In this document: piece by piece, positions 35,830 to 44,971 of the stretch
Layout: every line of letters begins with the position of its first letter
Numbering within the stretch: the stretch's first letter is position 1
Assembly (NCBI GenBank): GCA_005881885.1
Contig: VBDX01000144.1
Location: 1 to 58,691, forward strand
Reading direction: 5' to 3'
Length of the DNA stretch: 58,691 nucleotides
Origin: Chloroflexota bacterium
Lineage (GTDB): Bacteria; Chloroflexota; Limnocylindria; P2-11E
Translations under genes and position numbers: made by a program
Notes under the pieces: generated by a model
Told to the model about the DNA's origin: nothing
The model's database searches: none
The model's input: the letters and a program-made list of their open reading frames with translations, nothing else

Positions 35830-37158
35830 CTAGACGAGCTCCCTTTCAGCGACGCGAGCGAGCATGTCCGCCGTGCTCGAGGCAAGAGTCGCGTCACGAG
35901 CCTCGACGGTGATGCGCAAGACAGGCTCGGTTCCGGAAGGCCGCACGAGCAAACGTCCGGTCGAACCGAGCGTGATCTCGGCCTGCTTCTTGGCGGCTCT
36001 GAACGCGTCGTTCTGCTCCCATTCGCGCCGCCTCGCGGCCTTCACGTTGCGCGTGACCTGCGGCCAAAACTGCATGTCGTCGGCGAGCTGGGCCAGCGTA
36101 CGGCCCTCGTTCCGTGCGAGATGCAGTACCTCGAGAGCCGTGAGGATGCCGTCGCCGGTCGCCGAGTATTCCCGGAAGATGACGTGCCCGGAGGACTCGC
36201 CGCCGAACTGCGCACCGCGGCGCTCCATCTCTTCCCAGACATAACGGTCACCGACCTGCGTGCGCACGAGGGCGATGCCATCCTTGGCGAGGGTCGATTC
36301 GAGACCGCCGTTGGTCATGACCGTGCCGACCACGAGCATCGGGTCGAGGCGGCCGTGTCGCGCGAAGTGCCGGGCCGCCAGCGCGAGGACGAAATCGCCG
36401 TTGTGCGCCCGCCCCCGCTCGTCGACCACGATCACGCGATCGCCGTCGCCGTCGAACGCGAACCCTGCGTCGGCCTTGTTTTCGACGACGAGCCGCTGGA
36501 GCGCCTCCGGTGCGGTCGCCCCGCAGCCGGCATTGATGTTCAGGCCGTCGGGCGTGTCGAAGAACGCGAGCACCTCCGCCCCGGCGTGAGCGAACACGGC
36601 CGGCGCGACGCGGTAGGTCGAGCCGTTCGCGCAGTCGAGAGCGATGCGCATGCCGTCCAGGTGCGGCGCCATTGAGACGAGGAAGTCCTCATAGTCCTTG
36701 ACCAGCCCACGAGCATCGCCGACCAGGCCGATTCCGCCCTCGGTCGGCCGCGGGAGCGTGTCTTCGCGGGACATCAGTCCCTCGATCCGGTCTTCGGTCG
36801 CGTCCGGCAATTTCTGAGCGCGGTTGTCGAAGAACTTGATCCCGTTGTCCGGCGCGGGATTGTGCGAGGCGCTGATTACTGCGCCGGCTACGAACTCGTG
36901 CGCCTTCGCAAGGTGGGCGAGCCCCGGTGTGGGGATGTGGCCAACAAGGCGGACCTCCATCCCGACCGAGCACAAGCCAGCCGCGAGCGCGCTCTCGAGC
37001 ATGCGGCCGCTGCGACGGGTGTCGCGACCGATCACGACCGAGTGGCCGCGACCGCCGAGCACGTGCCCGGCCGCGCGCCCGAGCCGGAGCGCGAGCTCCG
37101 GGGTCAGATCGAGATTGGCGACACCGCGGACCCCGTCGGTGCCAAAAAGCCTGGTCAA
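35830..37158 (-). CDS. glmM: Phosphoglucosamine mutase
   Basis: The 442-aa enzyme converts glucosamine-6-P to glucosamine-1-P. It begins MTRLFGTDGVRGVAN; the phosphoserine loop is GAVISASHNPAPDNGIKFFD, the metal loop AFDGDGDRVIVVDE and the sugar loop GGESSGHVIF. The C-terminal phosphate-binding motif is RPSGTEPVLRITVEA. The start is TTG, overlapping the cdaR stop. In other bacteria GlmM is bound and inhibited together with CdaA/CdaR, and the same order is kept here. Confidence 0.97.
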   Translation of the reverse strand: MTRLFGTDGVRGVANLDLTPELALRLGRAAGHVLGGRGHSVVIGRDTRRSGRMLESALAAGLCSVGMEVRLVGHIPTPGLAHLAKAHEFVAGAVISASHNPAPDNGIKFFDNRAQKLPDATEDRIEGLMSREDTLPRPTEGGIGLVGDARGLVKDYEDFLVSMAPHLDGMRIALDCANGSTYRVAPAVFAHAGAEVLAFFDTPDGLNINAGCGATAPEALQRLVVENKADAGFAFDGDGDRVIVVDERGRAHNGDFVLALAARHFARHGRLDPMLVVGTVMTNGGLESTLAKDGIALVRTQVGDRYVWEEMERRGAQFGGESSGHVIFREYSATGDGILTALEVLHLARNEGRTLAQLADDMQFWPQVTRNVKAARRREWEQNDAFRAAKKQAEITLGSTGRLLVRPSGTEPVLRITVEARDATLASSTADMLARVAERELV

Positions 37159-38432
37159 CCGCTCCTCGTTCGTATGGTGAGCATGACTCTGGTCGGTTGC
37201 ACGCTTTGGGCCGTGACGCCCGCGGGCACCCGAACGGTCACGTCCACGGGATAGGCGCCGGGCCCCTTGCCGGCGGCGTCCACGATGGCAGTGACCTGCG
37301 GCAGGGTAACGGCGCTCAGCACCGGCAAAGGCCCGGCGAGAAGGAGCCCGACGCTCGGAGGATCGAACTCCGCCGAAAGGGTGCTACCGAGATTGGCAAC
37401 CTGAATGGCGACGACCGGGAATGACCGGGTCCCGGTCAGCGGCACCACCGTCACCGTCACCGTCACCTGCGCCGCTCTGAGCAGCGAGGTGCCCACCGCC
37501 GGTAGCAAAAGCCCGACTTGATACGTCCTGGCGTCCGTGAGGCCGCTGATATCGATCGCCCCGGTCGCGACCTGGTCGACCCCGCTCAGGACCGAGGCTT
37601 CGCCACGCACCGTCACCACCGCGGGATCCACGATCACGCGCGAGATCCAGTAGCCGTTCGCCACCGATCCACGCAAAGCCGGAACGACAGGCACGGTCCG
37701 CGTGGTCGCCGTCGGCAGCACCGCCACGCTGACCTGCACGAGGGCGGGATCCACGGTGAGTCCCTCGATCGTCGTCCCGGCCGCGTCGACGGCGACCGGC
37801 TGCACGCTCTGGACGAGATCGGTGACCGCGTCCCCGAACCGCACCGTCGCATAGAGCGCCGCGATCCGCGCGACCTGGCTCGCCGGACCGCTCACTTTCA
37901 CCTCGCTCGGCGTGATCGCGGGATCACCGGCGAACGTGCCGGCGGGCGGATCGTTCGCGAACCGCGTCTGCGCGGCGACGGATCGCGAGGTAATCGGCTC
38001 GATCCGGACATTCACCGTGGCCGGCGACTTATCCACCACCCGCACTCCCGCGCTCGCCAGGCTCACGCGCACCGGAACGTCTTGCGGATCGGCGCGGTGA
38101 AGATCGGCCGCCCCAAGATCCAGCGTGGCGTGTAGATCGGACGCGACGACGTTCGAGAGCGCGGCCTCGGTCCCACGGAGCGTCACGCCGACGTCTCCCA
38201 GCTGCCCCTGCAGGACGTAGCCCGCCGGCACCTCGGGCCGCTCCACCGGTACGCGCCCGCCGAACTCCCGAGCGACCTCGGTGGGCGCCGCGTTCACGAC
38301 GGAGACGATCCAGAAGATGACCGCCACGAGGATCGCCGCGGCCTTGAGCGGGAAGTCGCTGGTGACCGCGCGGCGGAGGTCGATCCGGCGCCGCGGGAGG
38401 AGCGGACGCGTCGGGAGCGGGACGCGTGCCAA
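37155..38432 (-). CDS. cdaR: YbbR-domain CdaA regulator
   Basis: The 425-aa protein has one N-terminal membrane helix at about 31-48 (AAAILVAVIFWIVSVVNA). Several beta-rich YbbR repeats follow (GYVLQGQLGDVGVTLRGTEA, ATLDLGAADLH, PVPVVPAL-like segments) on the outer side of the membrane. YbbR proteins bind and modulate the diadenylate cyclase CdaA. The start is TTG just after cdaA; the stop overlaps glmM. The arrangement cdaA-cdaR-glmM matches the Firmicutes paradigm. Confidence 0.92.
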   Translation of the reverse strand: MARVPLPTRPLLPRRRIDLRRAVTSDFPLKAAAILVAVIFWIVSVVNAAPTEVAREFGGRVPVERPEVPAGYVLQGQLGDVGVTLRGTEAALSNVVASDLHATLDLGAADLHRADPQDVPVRVSLASAGVRVVDKSPATVNVRIEPITSRSVAAQTRFANDPPAGTFAGDPAITPSEVKVSGPASQVARIAALYATVRFGDAVTDLVQSVQPVAVDAAGTTIEGLTVDPALVQVSVAVLPTATTRTVPVVPALRGSVANGYWISRVIVDPAVVTVRGEASVLSGVDQVATGAIDISGLTDARTYQVGLLLPAVGTSLLRAAQVTVTVTVVPLTGTRSFPVVAIQVANLGSTLSAEFDPPSVGLLLAGPLPVLSAVTLPQVTAIVDAAGKGPGAYPVDVTVRVPAGVTAQSVQPTRVMLTIRTRSG

Positions 38433-38435
38433 GGT

Positions 38436-39278
38436 TTAGGAGGCCTTGCTGCGGAATGGGAGCGGCTGGATCCGGCTCCGGAGGAGCGAGGAGAGGACCC
38501 GGCGGAGCCGCTCTTCGTCGAGCGCGCCGATGATCCGGCCGCCCGCGGCGATGGAAATGGCCTGCGTCTCCTCGGAGACGACCACGACGATCGCGTCAGT
38601 CTGGGCGCTGATGGAGAGCGCGGCACGATGACGCATGCCGTAACGATGGGCGCTTCGCTCCGCGGTCTCCTCGAGGGGCAGCAGGCACGCGGCCGCGAGG
38701 ATCTGGCTGCCTCGCACGATGACGGCGCCGTCGTGAAGCGGCGACCGCGTCATGAAGATCGACGCGAGGAGCTCCGCCGTCAGCTTCCCGTTCACCGGCA
38801 CACCCGTCTCGCTGTAGTCCTGGAGCCCAGTCGCGCGCTCGAGGACGATGAGCGCGCCGTGCTTCGCCTCGCTGATCAGGAGAGCCGCACGTACGAGCTC
38901 GTCGACGATCCCCTCGATCTGCTCTTCTCCGCCCGGCACGAGCAACCGGTTCAGCGGACCGAGCTGTCCGATCTGGCCGAGCGCGCGACGCAGCTCGGGC
39001 TGGAAGACGACCACGAGCGCGATGAGGGCGACGGCGAAGAGGGCCTGCAGGAGGAGGGTCGTCAGAGTCAGCTGAAGCGAGCGCGCGATCCAGTAGATGA
39101 GCACGAGCACGAGGACGCCGATGAGCAACTGGACCGCCTTGGTTCCGCGGATGAGGACCAGCACGTAGTAGATGAACACCGCCACGATGACGATGTCCAG
39201 GACGTTGTTCCAGCCAAAGGGCTGGCCGTTGAGAAGACTGGTGAGGAGCTTGTCGAGCTGCCCGCGGATCTGCTCCAT
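38436..39278 (-). CDS. cdaA: Membrane diadenylate cyclase
   Basis: The 280-aa protein synthesises cyclic di-AMP from two ATP. Three N-terminal membrane helices (about 28-45, 48-65, 74-92) precede the DAC domain. That domain has the active-site DGA motif (SPLHDGAVIVRG, 183-185) and RHR motif (GMRHRAALS, 216-218), plus SEETQAISIAAGGRI. Length and layout fit CdaA rather than DisA. It follows the TPR gene by four bases and precedes cdaR. Potassium/osmolyte and cell-wall control are the known roles of its product. Confidence 0.96.
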   Translation of the reverse strand: MEQIRGQLDKLLTSLLNGQPFGWNNVLDIVIVAVFIYYVLVLIRGTKAVQLLIGVLVLVLIYWIARSLQLTLTTLLLQALFAVALIALVVVFQPELRRALGQIGQLGPLNRLLVPGGEEQIEGIVDELVRAALLISEAKHGALIVLERATGLQDYSETGVPVNGKLTAELLASIFMTRSPLHDGAVIVRGSQILAAACLLPLEETAERSAHRYGMRHRAALSISAQTDAIVVVVSEETQAISIAAGGRIIGALDEERLRRVLSSLLRSRIQPLPFRSKAS

Positions 39279-39282
39279 TTAG

Positions 39283-40410
39283 TTAGTCGGCCTGAGCCAG
39301 GGCCTCGACCTCCGCGGCAAGATCATTGCGGCCATCGAGAAGCAACGCCTGCACGAGCAGTTGGCACTTCGCCTTCGCGACCTCGCGCTTACCGAGCGTG
39401 CGCGCGACCTCGACGAGCAGCCGCTGGGCGTCGTGGTCGGCGACGCCAGCCGCGATGAGCTGTAACAGCAGGTCGGATGCCGCGTCGGTCTGGCCGTCCC
39501 GGATGTAGCGGCGCGCGGCCTCGAGCGCGAGCGGTGCCGCTCGCGGATCGCGCGTCGCGAGGTATCTGGCCGCTGCCTCCTCGACCGTTTCCGAGTCCGT
39601 GTCCGAGGGCAGGACTTCGCCGGCAGCCACGGCTTCGGCGCTTTGCGGAACGCTCCGGGCAGGTCCGCTCGAGACCGAGGGGGCTCGATCGCTCGAGGGC
39701 GCGGATGCGATCCACGCCTCGGCGGCCGCCGCGATGTCTTCAAGCGGCGTTCGCGAGACGGGTTCGGGCGCGGCCCACGGATCCCCGGCGCGCGTCGCTG
39801 GTGCTGGGCCGGCTGGCGAGGCCCAGTGGTCCGCCGATCGCGGACGGAGCGCGGTCGTGCCTCCGAAGGCCGAGCGCGGGCTGACGTCGCGCGCACTTGC
39901 GTCCGCGGGTGCCGGCGATCCGCCGTCGCCGTCCGCGATGCGCCCGAGCGACTCGACGCCCGGAACATCGCTGAGCTGACCCATCGCGTACGCGACCTCG
40001 ATCTTCGCACGTCCGACGTCGCCGGCATCGCGCAGGTCGCGGATGAATCGCGCGTACTCCTGGACGGCAGCCTCCTTGTCGCCCGCGAGGGCCAGCGCCG
40101 CGGCGAGACGGCGATGCGTGGAGAGGTCTCGGGCGTCGAGGGCGACCGCTTCACGCAGCAGGCCGATGGCCGCCGACCTTTCGCCCGACCTGCTGAGCGC
40201 GGCTGCCCCGTCGCGAAGCACGCGCAGCGCACCCGCGCGGTCCTCCTGCTCGAAATGCACCTTCGCAAGGCCGCGGTATCCGCCGTCGGCCCCCGGAAAC
40301 TTGTCGACCAGATACTTGAAGCTCTGCTCGGCCTGGCGCAGCCGACCCTGCTGAAGGCTCTTGAGACCTTCTTTGAGAGCGACCTGGTAGTTGAAGTTAG
40401 TCCCGGCCAC
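39283..40410 (-). CDS. TPR-repeat protein with low-complexity linker
   Basis: The 375-aa protein from GTG begins with tetratricopeptide-like helix pairs (LKSLQQGRLRQAEQSFKYLV, GYRGLAKVHFEQEDRAGALR, LLREAVALDARDLSTHRRLA). A Ser/Pro/Ala-rich linker at about 160-290 and a second helical block (LEAARRYIRDGQTDAASDLL) follow. There is no signal peptide or membrane helix. TPRs mediate protein contacts. It lies between rpsI and cdaA, so it may scaffold or link, but its partner is unknown. Related pieces are common next to cdaA in this type of genome only by inference. Confidence 0.75.
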   Translation of the reverse strand: MAGTNFNYQVALKEGLKSLQQGRLRQAEQSFKYLVDKFPGADGGYRGLAKVHFEQEDRAGALRVLRDGAAALSRSGERSAAIGLLREAVALDARDLSTHRRLAAALALAGDKEAAVQEYARFIRDLRDAGDVGRAKIEVAYAMGQLSDVPGVESLGRIADGDGGSPAPADASARDVSPRSAFGGTTALRPRSADHWASPAGPAPATRAGDPWAAPEPVSRTPLEDIAAAAEAWIASAPSSDRAPSVSSGPARSVPQSAEAVAAGEVLPSDTDSETVEEAAARYLATRDPRAAPLALEAARRYIRDGQTDAASDLLLQLIAAGVADHDAQRLLVEVARTLGKREVAKAKCQLLVQALLLDGRNDLAAEVEALAQAD

Positions 40411-40443
40411 GTTCGTAGTCTGCGCTCGGCACGCTCTTTTTGG

Positions 40444-40839
40444 TTATCGCTTGGTGAACTGAGGAGCCTTTCGGGCCCGTTTGAGACCCGGTTTCTTCCG
40501 CTCCTTGGCGCGCGGGTCTCTGGTGACCAGACCGGCCTTGCGCAGTGGCGCAGCGTGTTCCTTGTCCGACTGGATGAGAGCGCGCGCGATGCCGTGCGCG
40601 ATCGCACCGATCTGGCCCGACACGCCGCCCCCCTCGACCTTGACCATGGCGTTGAACCGGCGGGCCGTGTTCGTCACCGAGAACGGTAGGAGAGCCTGCT
40701 CGGTCGCGCCGTCACGCGCGAAATAGTCGTCGAGGGGCTTCCCGTTCACGACAACGGCGCCCTCGCCGGGCACGAGACGGACGCGGGCGATCGAGGTCTT
40801 GCGGCGGCCGGTGCCCTGGAAGTACGGGGCGCTCTTCAT
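40444..40839 (-). CDS. rpsI: 30S ribosomal protein uS9
   Basis: The 131-aa protein has [20 protein letters not shown] at its N-terminus. [20 protein letters not shown] is the conserved core, and the basic tail [11 protein letters not shown] ends in the K-R that reaches the P-site tRNA. ATG 40839 overlaps the rplM stop (ATGA), the usual rplM-rpsI pair. Confidence 0.98.
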   Translation of the reverse strand: MKSAPYFQGTGRRKTSIARVRLVPGEGAVVVNGKPLDDYFARDGATEQALLPFSVTNTARRFNAMVKVEGGGVSGQIGAIAHGIARALIQSDKEHAAPLRKAGLVTRDPRAKERKKPGLKRARKAPQFTKR

Positions 40840-41303
40840 GAGGCTGACTCCTTCGTAGTCGAGGCTGACTCCTTCGCGGCAGGGTGGGGCTCGGGCTTTT
40901 GCGCGGCGTGCGGATGCTCGGCGCCGGCGTAGACGTGCAGCTTCCGGATCATCTGCTCGCCCAACCGGTTCTGGGGCAGCATGCCCCGCACCGCGCGGCG
41001 GATGACCTCTTCGGGCCGGCGCGACAGGAGTCGCTCGAGCGTCTCCGAGCGCAGGCCGCCCGGATATCCCGAGTGCCGGACATAGCGTTTCGCCTGCAGC
41101 TTGTTGCCGGTGACCCTGATCTTCACCGCGTTGATGACGATCACCGGATCACCGGTGTCGAGGTGCGGCGTGAACGTGACCTTGTGCTTACCCCGCAGGA
41201 GCGTCGCCACCTCGGTGGCGAGACGCCCCAGCGTCGCGCCGTCGGCATCGACGACCCGCCAGCTTCGCGTGAGGTCGCTCTTCTTCGTCGCGTACGTCTT
41301 CAT
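40836..41303 (-). CDS. rplM: 50S ribosomal protein uL13
   Basis: The 155-aa protein starts [20 protein letters not shown] and has [29 protein letters not shown]-like sequence and [16 protein letters not shown]. It is about ten residues longer than usual: the C-terminus ends in a duplicated E-S-A-S encoded by a 16-bp direct repeat at 40840-40855 and 40861-40876. Six bases separate it from truA. Confidence 0.97.
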   Translation of the reverse strand: MKTYATKKSDLTRSWRVVDADGATLGRLATEVATLLRGKHKVTFTPHLDTGDPVIVINAVKIRVTGNKLQAKRYVRHSGYPGGLRSETLERLLSRRPEEVIRRAVRGMLPQNRLGEQMIRKLHVYAGAEHPHAAQKPEPHPAAKESASTTKESAS

Positions 41304-41309
41304 GTCCTC

Positions 41310-42092
41310 TTACTCATCCGCCTCGTTTTGTTCGTTCGCGTTCAGGGGACGGGGGGCAGAGCCCCCCGAGTTCGTGGCCCCGAGATCTTGGTCGTACTGC
41401 ACCGACACCAGGCATAGACCGTTCGCGGGTGCGCTCGGACCCGCTTTCCCGCGATCGCGCGAATCGACGATCGCGGCGAATGCCGCGCTGTCAATCTTCG
41501 CGCGACCGGCCCAGAGGAGTGTCCCTACGATGGCGCGCACCATGCCGCGCAGGAACGCGTCCGCCGTGATCTCGAAGCGGACGAGCGAGCCCTCTGAGCA
41601 CCACTCCGCGCTGCGGATCGTGCGAACTCCTCCCGGCCCCGCCGCGAACGCCGAGAAATCCTTTCGACCGACGAGCGCTGTGCTCGCGTCCCGCATCGCC
41701 GCGACGTCCAGCGCCGTGTCGACGTGGTGCTCGCGAAGCCGCTCGAGTGGATCGCGCTCGAGCGCGTTCCGGATCCGATATTCATATGTCCGTCCCGTGG
41801 CCGAGAACCGGGCGTGAAACTCTTCCGCCGCGGGCCCCAGCCCCGAGACCGCGATGTCCTCCGGCAGAAGGGCGTTGACCCCCCGGCCGATCGTCGCTCC
41901 GTCCAGCGCGCTCGCCGTCCGGAAATCGATGACTTGTCCGCTCGCGTGCACCCCGGCATCGGTCCGTCCCGCTCCGGTGACCCTGACCCGCTCGTCGCAG
42001 AGGATGCTGAGCGCTCGCTCGAGCTCCGCCTGCACGGTCGGTGCGTTCGGCTGCACCTGGAACCCCGCGTAGCGCGTTCCGTCGTACGCCAC
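41310..42092 (-). CDS. truA: tRNA pseudouridine(38-40) synthase
   Basis: The 260-aa enzyme converts uridines 38-40 of tRNAs to pseudouridine. VAYDGTRYAGFQVQPNAPTV is the typical start and gives GTG 42092. VTGAGRTDAGVHASGQVIDF holds the catalytic Asp, and AFLRGMVRAIVGTLLWAGR is the conserved C-terminal helix. The frame is open far upstream, but that is rplQ antiframe. The last 20 residues ([20 protein letters not shown]) are an unusual tail encoded by a GC palindrome copy at 41351-41367. Confidence 0.93.
   Translation of the reverse strand: MAYDGTRYAGFQVQPNAPTVQAELERALSILCDERVRVTGAGRTDAGVHASGQVIDFRTASALDGATIGRGVNALLPEDIAVSGLGPAAEEFHARFSATGRTYEYRIRNALERDPLERLREHHVDTALDVAAMRDASTALVGRKDFSAFAAGPGGVRTIRSAEWCSEGSLVRFEITADAFLRGMVRAIVGTLLWAGRAKIDSAAFAAIVDSRDRGKAGPSAPANGLCLVSVQYDQDLGATNSGGSAPRPLNANEQNEADE
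41351..41367. repeat. GC palindrome copy at truA 3' end
   Basis: GGGGGGC-AGA-GCCCCCC is a perfect 7-bp stem with a 3-nt loop. On the minus strand it is read in frame as [10 protein letters not shown] at the end of TruA. Confidence 0.75.
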
Positions 42093-42112
42093 GCGCGCCT
42101 TCCAGTGCGCCG

Positions 42113-42655
42113 TTAGGTCGCAGCTCCCTTCGCCGTCTTCTTTGCCGTGCGCTTCGCCGGGGGCCGGGGGGTAGAGCCCCCCGACGGCTTCTCGGCCTTC
42201 GTCTCTTCCTTGGCCGCTGCGCGCCTGCGCGGCAGGGCGAGCCGGCGGCGTGGCTTCTCCGCTTCGGCGCTGGCGTCGGCCTTCGCCGCAGGCTTTTCGG
42301 CGGCTGGGACGAGCTCGATCAGCATCTGCGGCGCCGAGTCGCCGACACGGCGCGAGATCCGGGTCAGCCGGACGTAGCCGGAGCCTCGATCGGGCCAGCG
42401 CCCGGCGAGGTCGTTGAAGACCTTCTCGACGATGACCGGCTCCGGAAGCCAGGCGAGAGCGCGGCGGCGCGCAACGAGCGAGCCATCTTTGCCGAGGTTG
42501 ATCATGCGATCGACGAACAGCCGGATCTCTTTGGCCTTCGCCTCCGTGGTCTTCACGCGCTCGTAGCGCAGGACCGAGAGCGACAGGTTCCGGAGCATGG
42601 ACCGGCGGTGGCCGGTCCGGCGCCCGAACTTGCGCTCGTGCACCTGATGCGGCAC
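42113..42655 (-). CDS. rplQ: 50S ribosomal protein bL17 with C-terminal extension
   Basis: The protein has 180 aa from GTG 42655. The core (about 1-120) has HERKFGRRTGHRRSMLRNLS, VKTTEAKAKEIR and GSGYVRLTRISRRVGDSAP, the bL17 signature. A tail of about 60 residues rich in Ala, Lys, Glu and Arg follows and includes PSGGSTPRPPAKRT, encoded by a GC palindrome copy (42166-42182). Typical bL17 is close to 120 residues. It is separated from rpoA by an intercistronic repeat. Confidence 0.96.
   Translation of the reverse strand: MPHQVHERKFGRRTGHRRSMLRNLSLSVLRYERVKTTEAKAKEIRLFVDRMINLGKDGSLVARRRALAWLPEPVIVEKVFNDLAGRWPDRGSGYVRLTRISRRVGDSAPQMLIELVPAAEKPAAKADASAEAEKPRRRLALPRRRAAAKEETKAEKPSGGSTPRPPAKRTAKKTAKGAAT
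42166..42182. repeat. GC palindrome copy in rplQ tail
   Basis: GGGGGGT-AGA-GCCCCCC-type palindrome with a G-T pair next to the loop. It is read in frame on the minus strand as P-S-G-G-S-T-P-R-P-P in the bL17 tail. Confidence 0.75.
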
Positions 42656-42747
42656 TAGCGGAGTCTCCGGCTGTCGCCGGAGACACGCCTCCGGCAGGGT
42701 CGACTCGCTCGTCGCGGCAAAACCGCTCCTCGCTCAACCTCGAGCAT
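42655..42747 (-). repeat. Intercistronic element copy between rpoA and rplQ
   Basis: On the transcript strand it contains GAGCGAGGAGCGG, GCCGCGACGAGCGAGTC and GTGTCTCCGGC-GACA-GCCGGAG. The last part is a 7-bp hairpin. A 30-aa ORF (begins MLEVERGAV, ends SGDSRRLR) starts in the rpoA stop (TGATG) and stops in the rplQ start (TAGTG). A second frame (SEERFCRDERVDPAGG) is also open. It belongs to the family at 45355, 49759, 50764 and 58462. Confidence 0.8.
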
Positions 42748-43754
42748 CAACCCTCCTCGCCCTCGCTCAGGCTGGTCTCTTCTTCGGCCGGCAACTCTTC
42801 GGTGGCGGTCTCGTCGCGTATGGGCGGCTCGATGAGCCCGCGTGCCGCGAGGCGCTCCTTGATCTCGTCGAGCGACTTCTTGCCGAAGTTCCGCATGCGC
42901 AGGAGCTCGTCGTCCGGCGTCTGGAGAAGCTGGCCGACCTTGGTGATTCCGTGCCGCTTCAGCGAGTTGAAGGCTCGCTGAGGCAGGTCCAGGTCCTCGA
43001 TCGGCATGTCGGCGATCGCCGACGGCAGGGCCGATCCGTTCGTGCGCTCGGGCTGAGCGAGCGCGGTCTGCGACCGCGTGAGGCCCGCGAAGAGCGAGAA
43101 CTGCTGGACGAGGATCTGCGAGCCCTGGGCGACCGCGTCGTCGGGGGTCGTCGTTCCGTCCGTCCACACCTCGAGGATCAGGCGGTCGTAGTTCGTCACC
43201 TGACCGACGCGGGTGCTCTCGACGCCGAAGTTCACCTTCTTGACCGGGCTGTAGAGCGCGTCGATCGGGATGACCCCGATCGGCAATCCCTCGCGGCGGT
43301 CGGCCGAGTGGAATCCCCGTCCGGTCTCGACGGTGAGCTCGAGCCAAAGCGAAGCGTCGGGCTCGAGCGTCGCGATCTTGGCCTCGGGGTTCACGATCTC
43401 GATCTCGCTCGTGGTCATGATGTCCGCCGCCGTAGCGTCACCGGGCCCGGTCTTCTCGAGCGTGAGCGTGACGGGCTCGTTCGCGAATGAGCGGAGACGG
43501 ATCTGCTTGAGGTTGAGGACGATCTGGACGACGTCCTCCTTCACGCCGGGGATCGTGGAGAATTCATGGGCCACCCCGCGAACGCGGGCGGCGGTGATCG
43601 CCGCGCCGGGAAGCGAGGACAGCAGCACGCGACGGAGCGAGTTCCCAAGCGTGGTGCCGTAGCCGGGGGGAAGCGGCTCGCACGCGAACTTCGCGTAGCG
43701 GTCGTCACCTTCGATACGTTCGATCTTGGGGTACTCGAGCTCGACAAGGGTCAT
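42747..43754 (-). CDS. rpoA: RNA polymerase alpha subunit
   Basis: The 335-aa protein nucleates core polymerase assembly. The N-terminal domain has FACEPLPPGYGTTLGNSLRR and later LPIGVIPIDALYSPVKKVNF, both strongly conserved. The C-terminal domain (DLPQRAFNSLKRHGITKVGQ and MRNFGKKSLDEIKERL) contacts UP elements and activators. An acidic tail ends the protein. ATG 43754 lies 27 bases after rpsD with GGAA upstream. Confidence 0.98.
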   Translation of the reverse strand: MTLVELEYPKIERIEGDDRYAKFACEPLPPGYGTTLGNSLRRVLLSSLPGAAITAARVRGVAHEFSTIPGVKEDVVQIVLNLKQIRLRSFANEPVTLTLEKTGPGDATAADIMTTSEIEIVNPEAKIATLEPDASLWLELTVETGRGFHSADRREGLPIGVIPIDALYSPVKKVNFGVESTRVGQVTNYDRLILEVWTDGTTTPDDAVAQGSQILVQQFSLFAGLTRSQTALAQPERTNGSALPSAIADMPIEDLDLPQRAFNSLKRHGITKVGQLLQTPDDELLRMRNFGKKSLDEIKERLAARGLIEPPIRDETATEELPAEEETSLSEGEEG

Positions 43755-43781
43755 TGGCTTCGGTTTCCTTCCTGCGCGGGG

Positions 43782-44405
43782 CTAGCGCGAATAGTGTTCG
43801 ACGATGAGCTGGGTATTGACCTGCGCTTCGATCTGCTCGCGACTCGGTAGTGCGAGCACCTGAGCGGTGTATGCGTCGGGGTCGACTTCAAGCCATCCAG
43901 GACGGGTCTGTGTTTTCGCCCAGGCGGTCATCTCCTTGAAATAGTTGGACGAGCGGCTCGACTCCCGGACAGCGAGGTGATCGCCGGCCTTCACCGAGTA
44001 GCTCGGGGTCTTGGTTACGTGTCCGTTGACGGTAATGTGGCCATGGCTGACCAGCTGCCGTGCCTGCGACCTCGACTTGGCGAAACCGGAGCGGTAGACG
44101 GTGTTGTCGAGACGTCGCTCGAGGTTGATGAGCAGCGTCTCGCCGGTGGCCCCGGTCACCTCGGCGGCGCGGTCGAACGTGTTCTTCATCTGCCGCTCGA
44201 GCACGCCGTACATACGCCGCGCCTTCTGCTTCTCGCGAAGCTGCAGCGCAAAGTCGGAGACCTTGCGCCGGCGCTGCTGGTGCATGCCCGGTGGAGACGA
44301 ACGCTTTTCGAACGTGCACTTCGTGAAGCACTTCTCGCCTTTGAGGAAGAGCTTCATGCCTTCACGACGGCAGATACGGCAGACGGGGCCGGTGTATCGC
44401 GCCAT
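43782..44405 (-). CDS. rpsD: 30S ribosomal protein uS4 (zinc-binding form)
   Basis: The 207-aa primary 16S rRNA binder starts [20 protein letters not shown]. Four Cys (CRIC...CFTKC) form the C+ zinc-finger version. The S4 domain is at VYRSGFAKSRSQARQLVSHG with HITVNGHVT. The ATG overlaps the rpsK stop (TAATG). Confidence 0.98.
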   Translation of the reverse strand: MARYTGPVCRICRREGMKLFLKGEKCFTKCTFEKRSSPPGMHQQRRRKVSDFALQLREKQKARRMYGVLERQMKNTFDRAAEVTGATGETLLINLERRLDNTVYRSGFAKSRSQARQLVSHGHITVNGHVTKTPSYSVKAGDHLAVRESSRSSNYFKEMTAWAKTQTRPGWLEVDPDAYTAQVLALPSREQIEAQVNTQLIVEHYSR

Positions 44406-44971
44406 TAGACGCGCCTCCGCTTCGGAGGCCGGCAGCCGTTGTGCGGGATCGGCGTGACATCGGTGATCGCCGTCACCTCGAGGCCTGTCGCTTCGAGCGC
44501 GCGGATCGCGGCCTCGCGCCCGGCTCCCGGGCCGCGGACGAAGACCTCGACGGTCTTGAGCCCGAGGTCAAGCGCCTTGCGCGCCGCGTTCTCCGCGGCG
44601 ACCTGCGCCGCGTACGGGGTGCTCTTGCGCGAGCCCTTCCAACCCGACGCGCCTGCCGACGACCACGCGATGACATTCCCGGCGGGGTCAGTGAGCGAAA
44701 TGATCGTGTTGTTGAACGAGGCCTTCACGTGTGCCGCCCCGCGTGGGACGATCCGCTTCTCGCGGCGGCGACGGGGCGCGGCCTTCGGCTCGGCTCCGGC
44801 CGGCCCGCCCTGCGCTTCCGCCTCCGGCTTCTCGGCCTTCTCGGCCTTCTCGGCCTTCGGGGATCGGGGAGCGGTCGCTCCGCGCGTCGCTTCGCGCTCC
44901 GCTCCGCGTCCGGGCGCCCCTGCCTGGGTCCCTTCCCCTGCTCCCGGTTTCTCCTGCTTTGGTTCGGCCAT
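44405..44971 (-). CDS. rpsK: 30S ribosomal protein uS11 with long N-terminal extension
   Basis: The 188-aa protein has its core from about residue 72: [39 protein letters not shown] and the end [15 protein letters not shown]. The first 70 residues are an Ala/Glu/Lys/Gly-rich extension including a [10 protein letters not shown] run; typical uS11 has about 130 residues. ATG 44971 overlaps the rpsM stop. A later start is possible, but the overlap argues that the extension is translated. Confidence 0.95.
   Translation of the reverse strand: MAEPKQEKPGAGEGTQAGAPGRGAEREATRGATAPRSPKAEKAEKAEKPEAEAQGGPAGAEPKAAPRRRREKRIVPRGAAHVKASFNNTIISLTDPAGNVIAWSSAGASGWKGSRKSTPYAAQVAAENAARKALDLGLKTVEVFVRGPGAGREAAIRALEATGLEVTAITDVTPIPHNGCRPPKRRRV

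Noticed and set aside
35830-35900. A glmS ribozyme/riboswitch leader
   Set aside because: glmS starts immediately after the glmM stop, so there is no untranslated leader to hold it.
41351-41367. GC palindromes as intrinsic terminators
   Set aside because: They lie inside coding frames (truA, rplQ, rpsQ, dnaG) and lack a following U tract.
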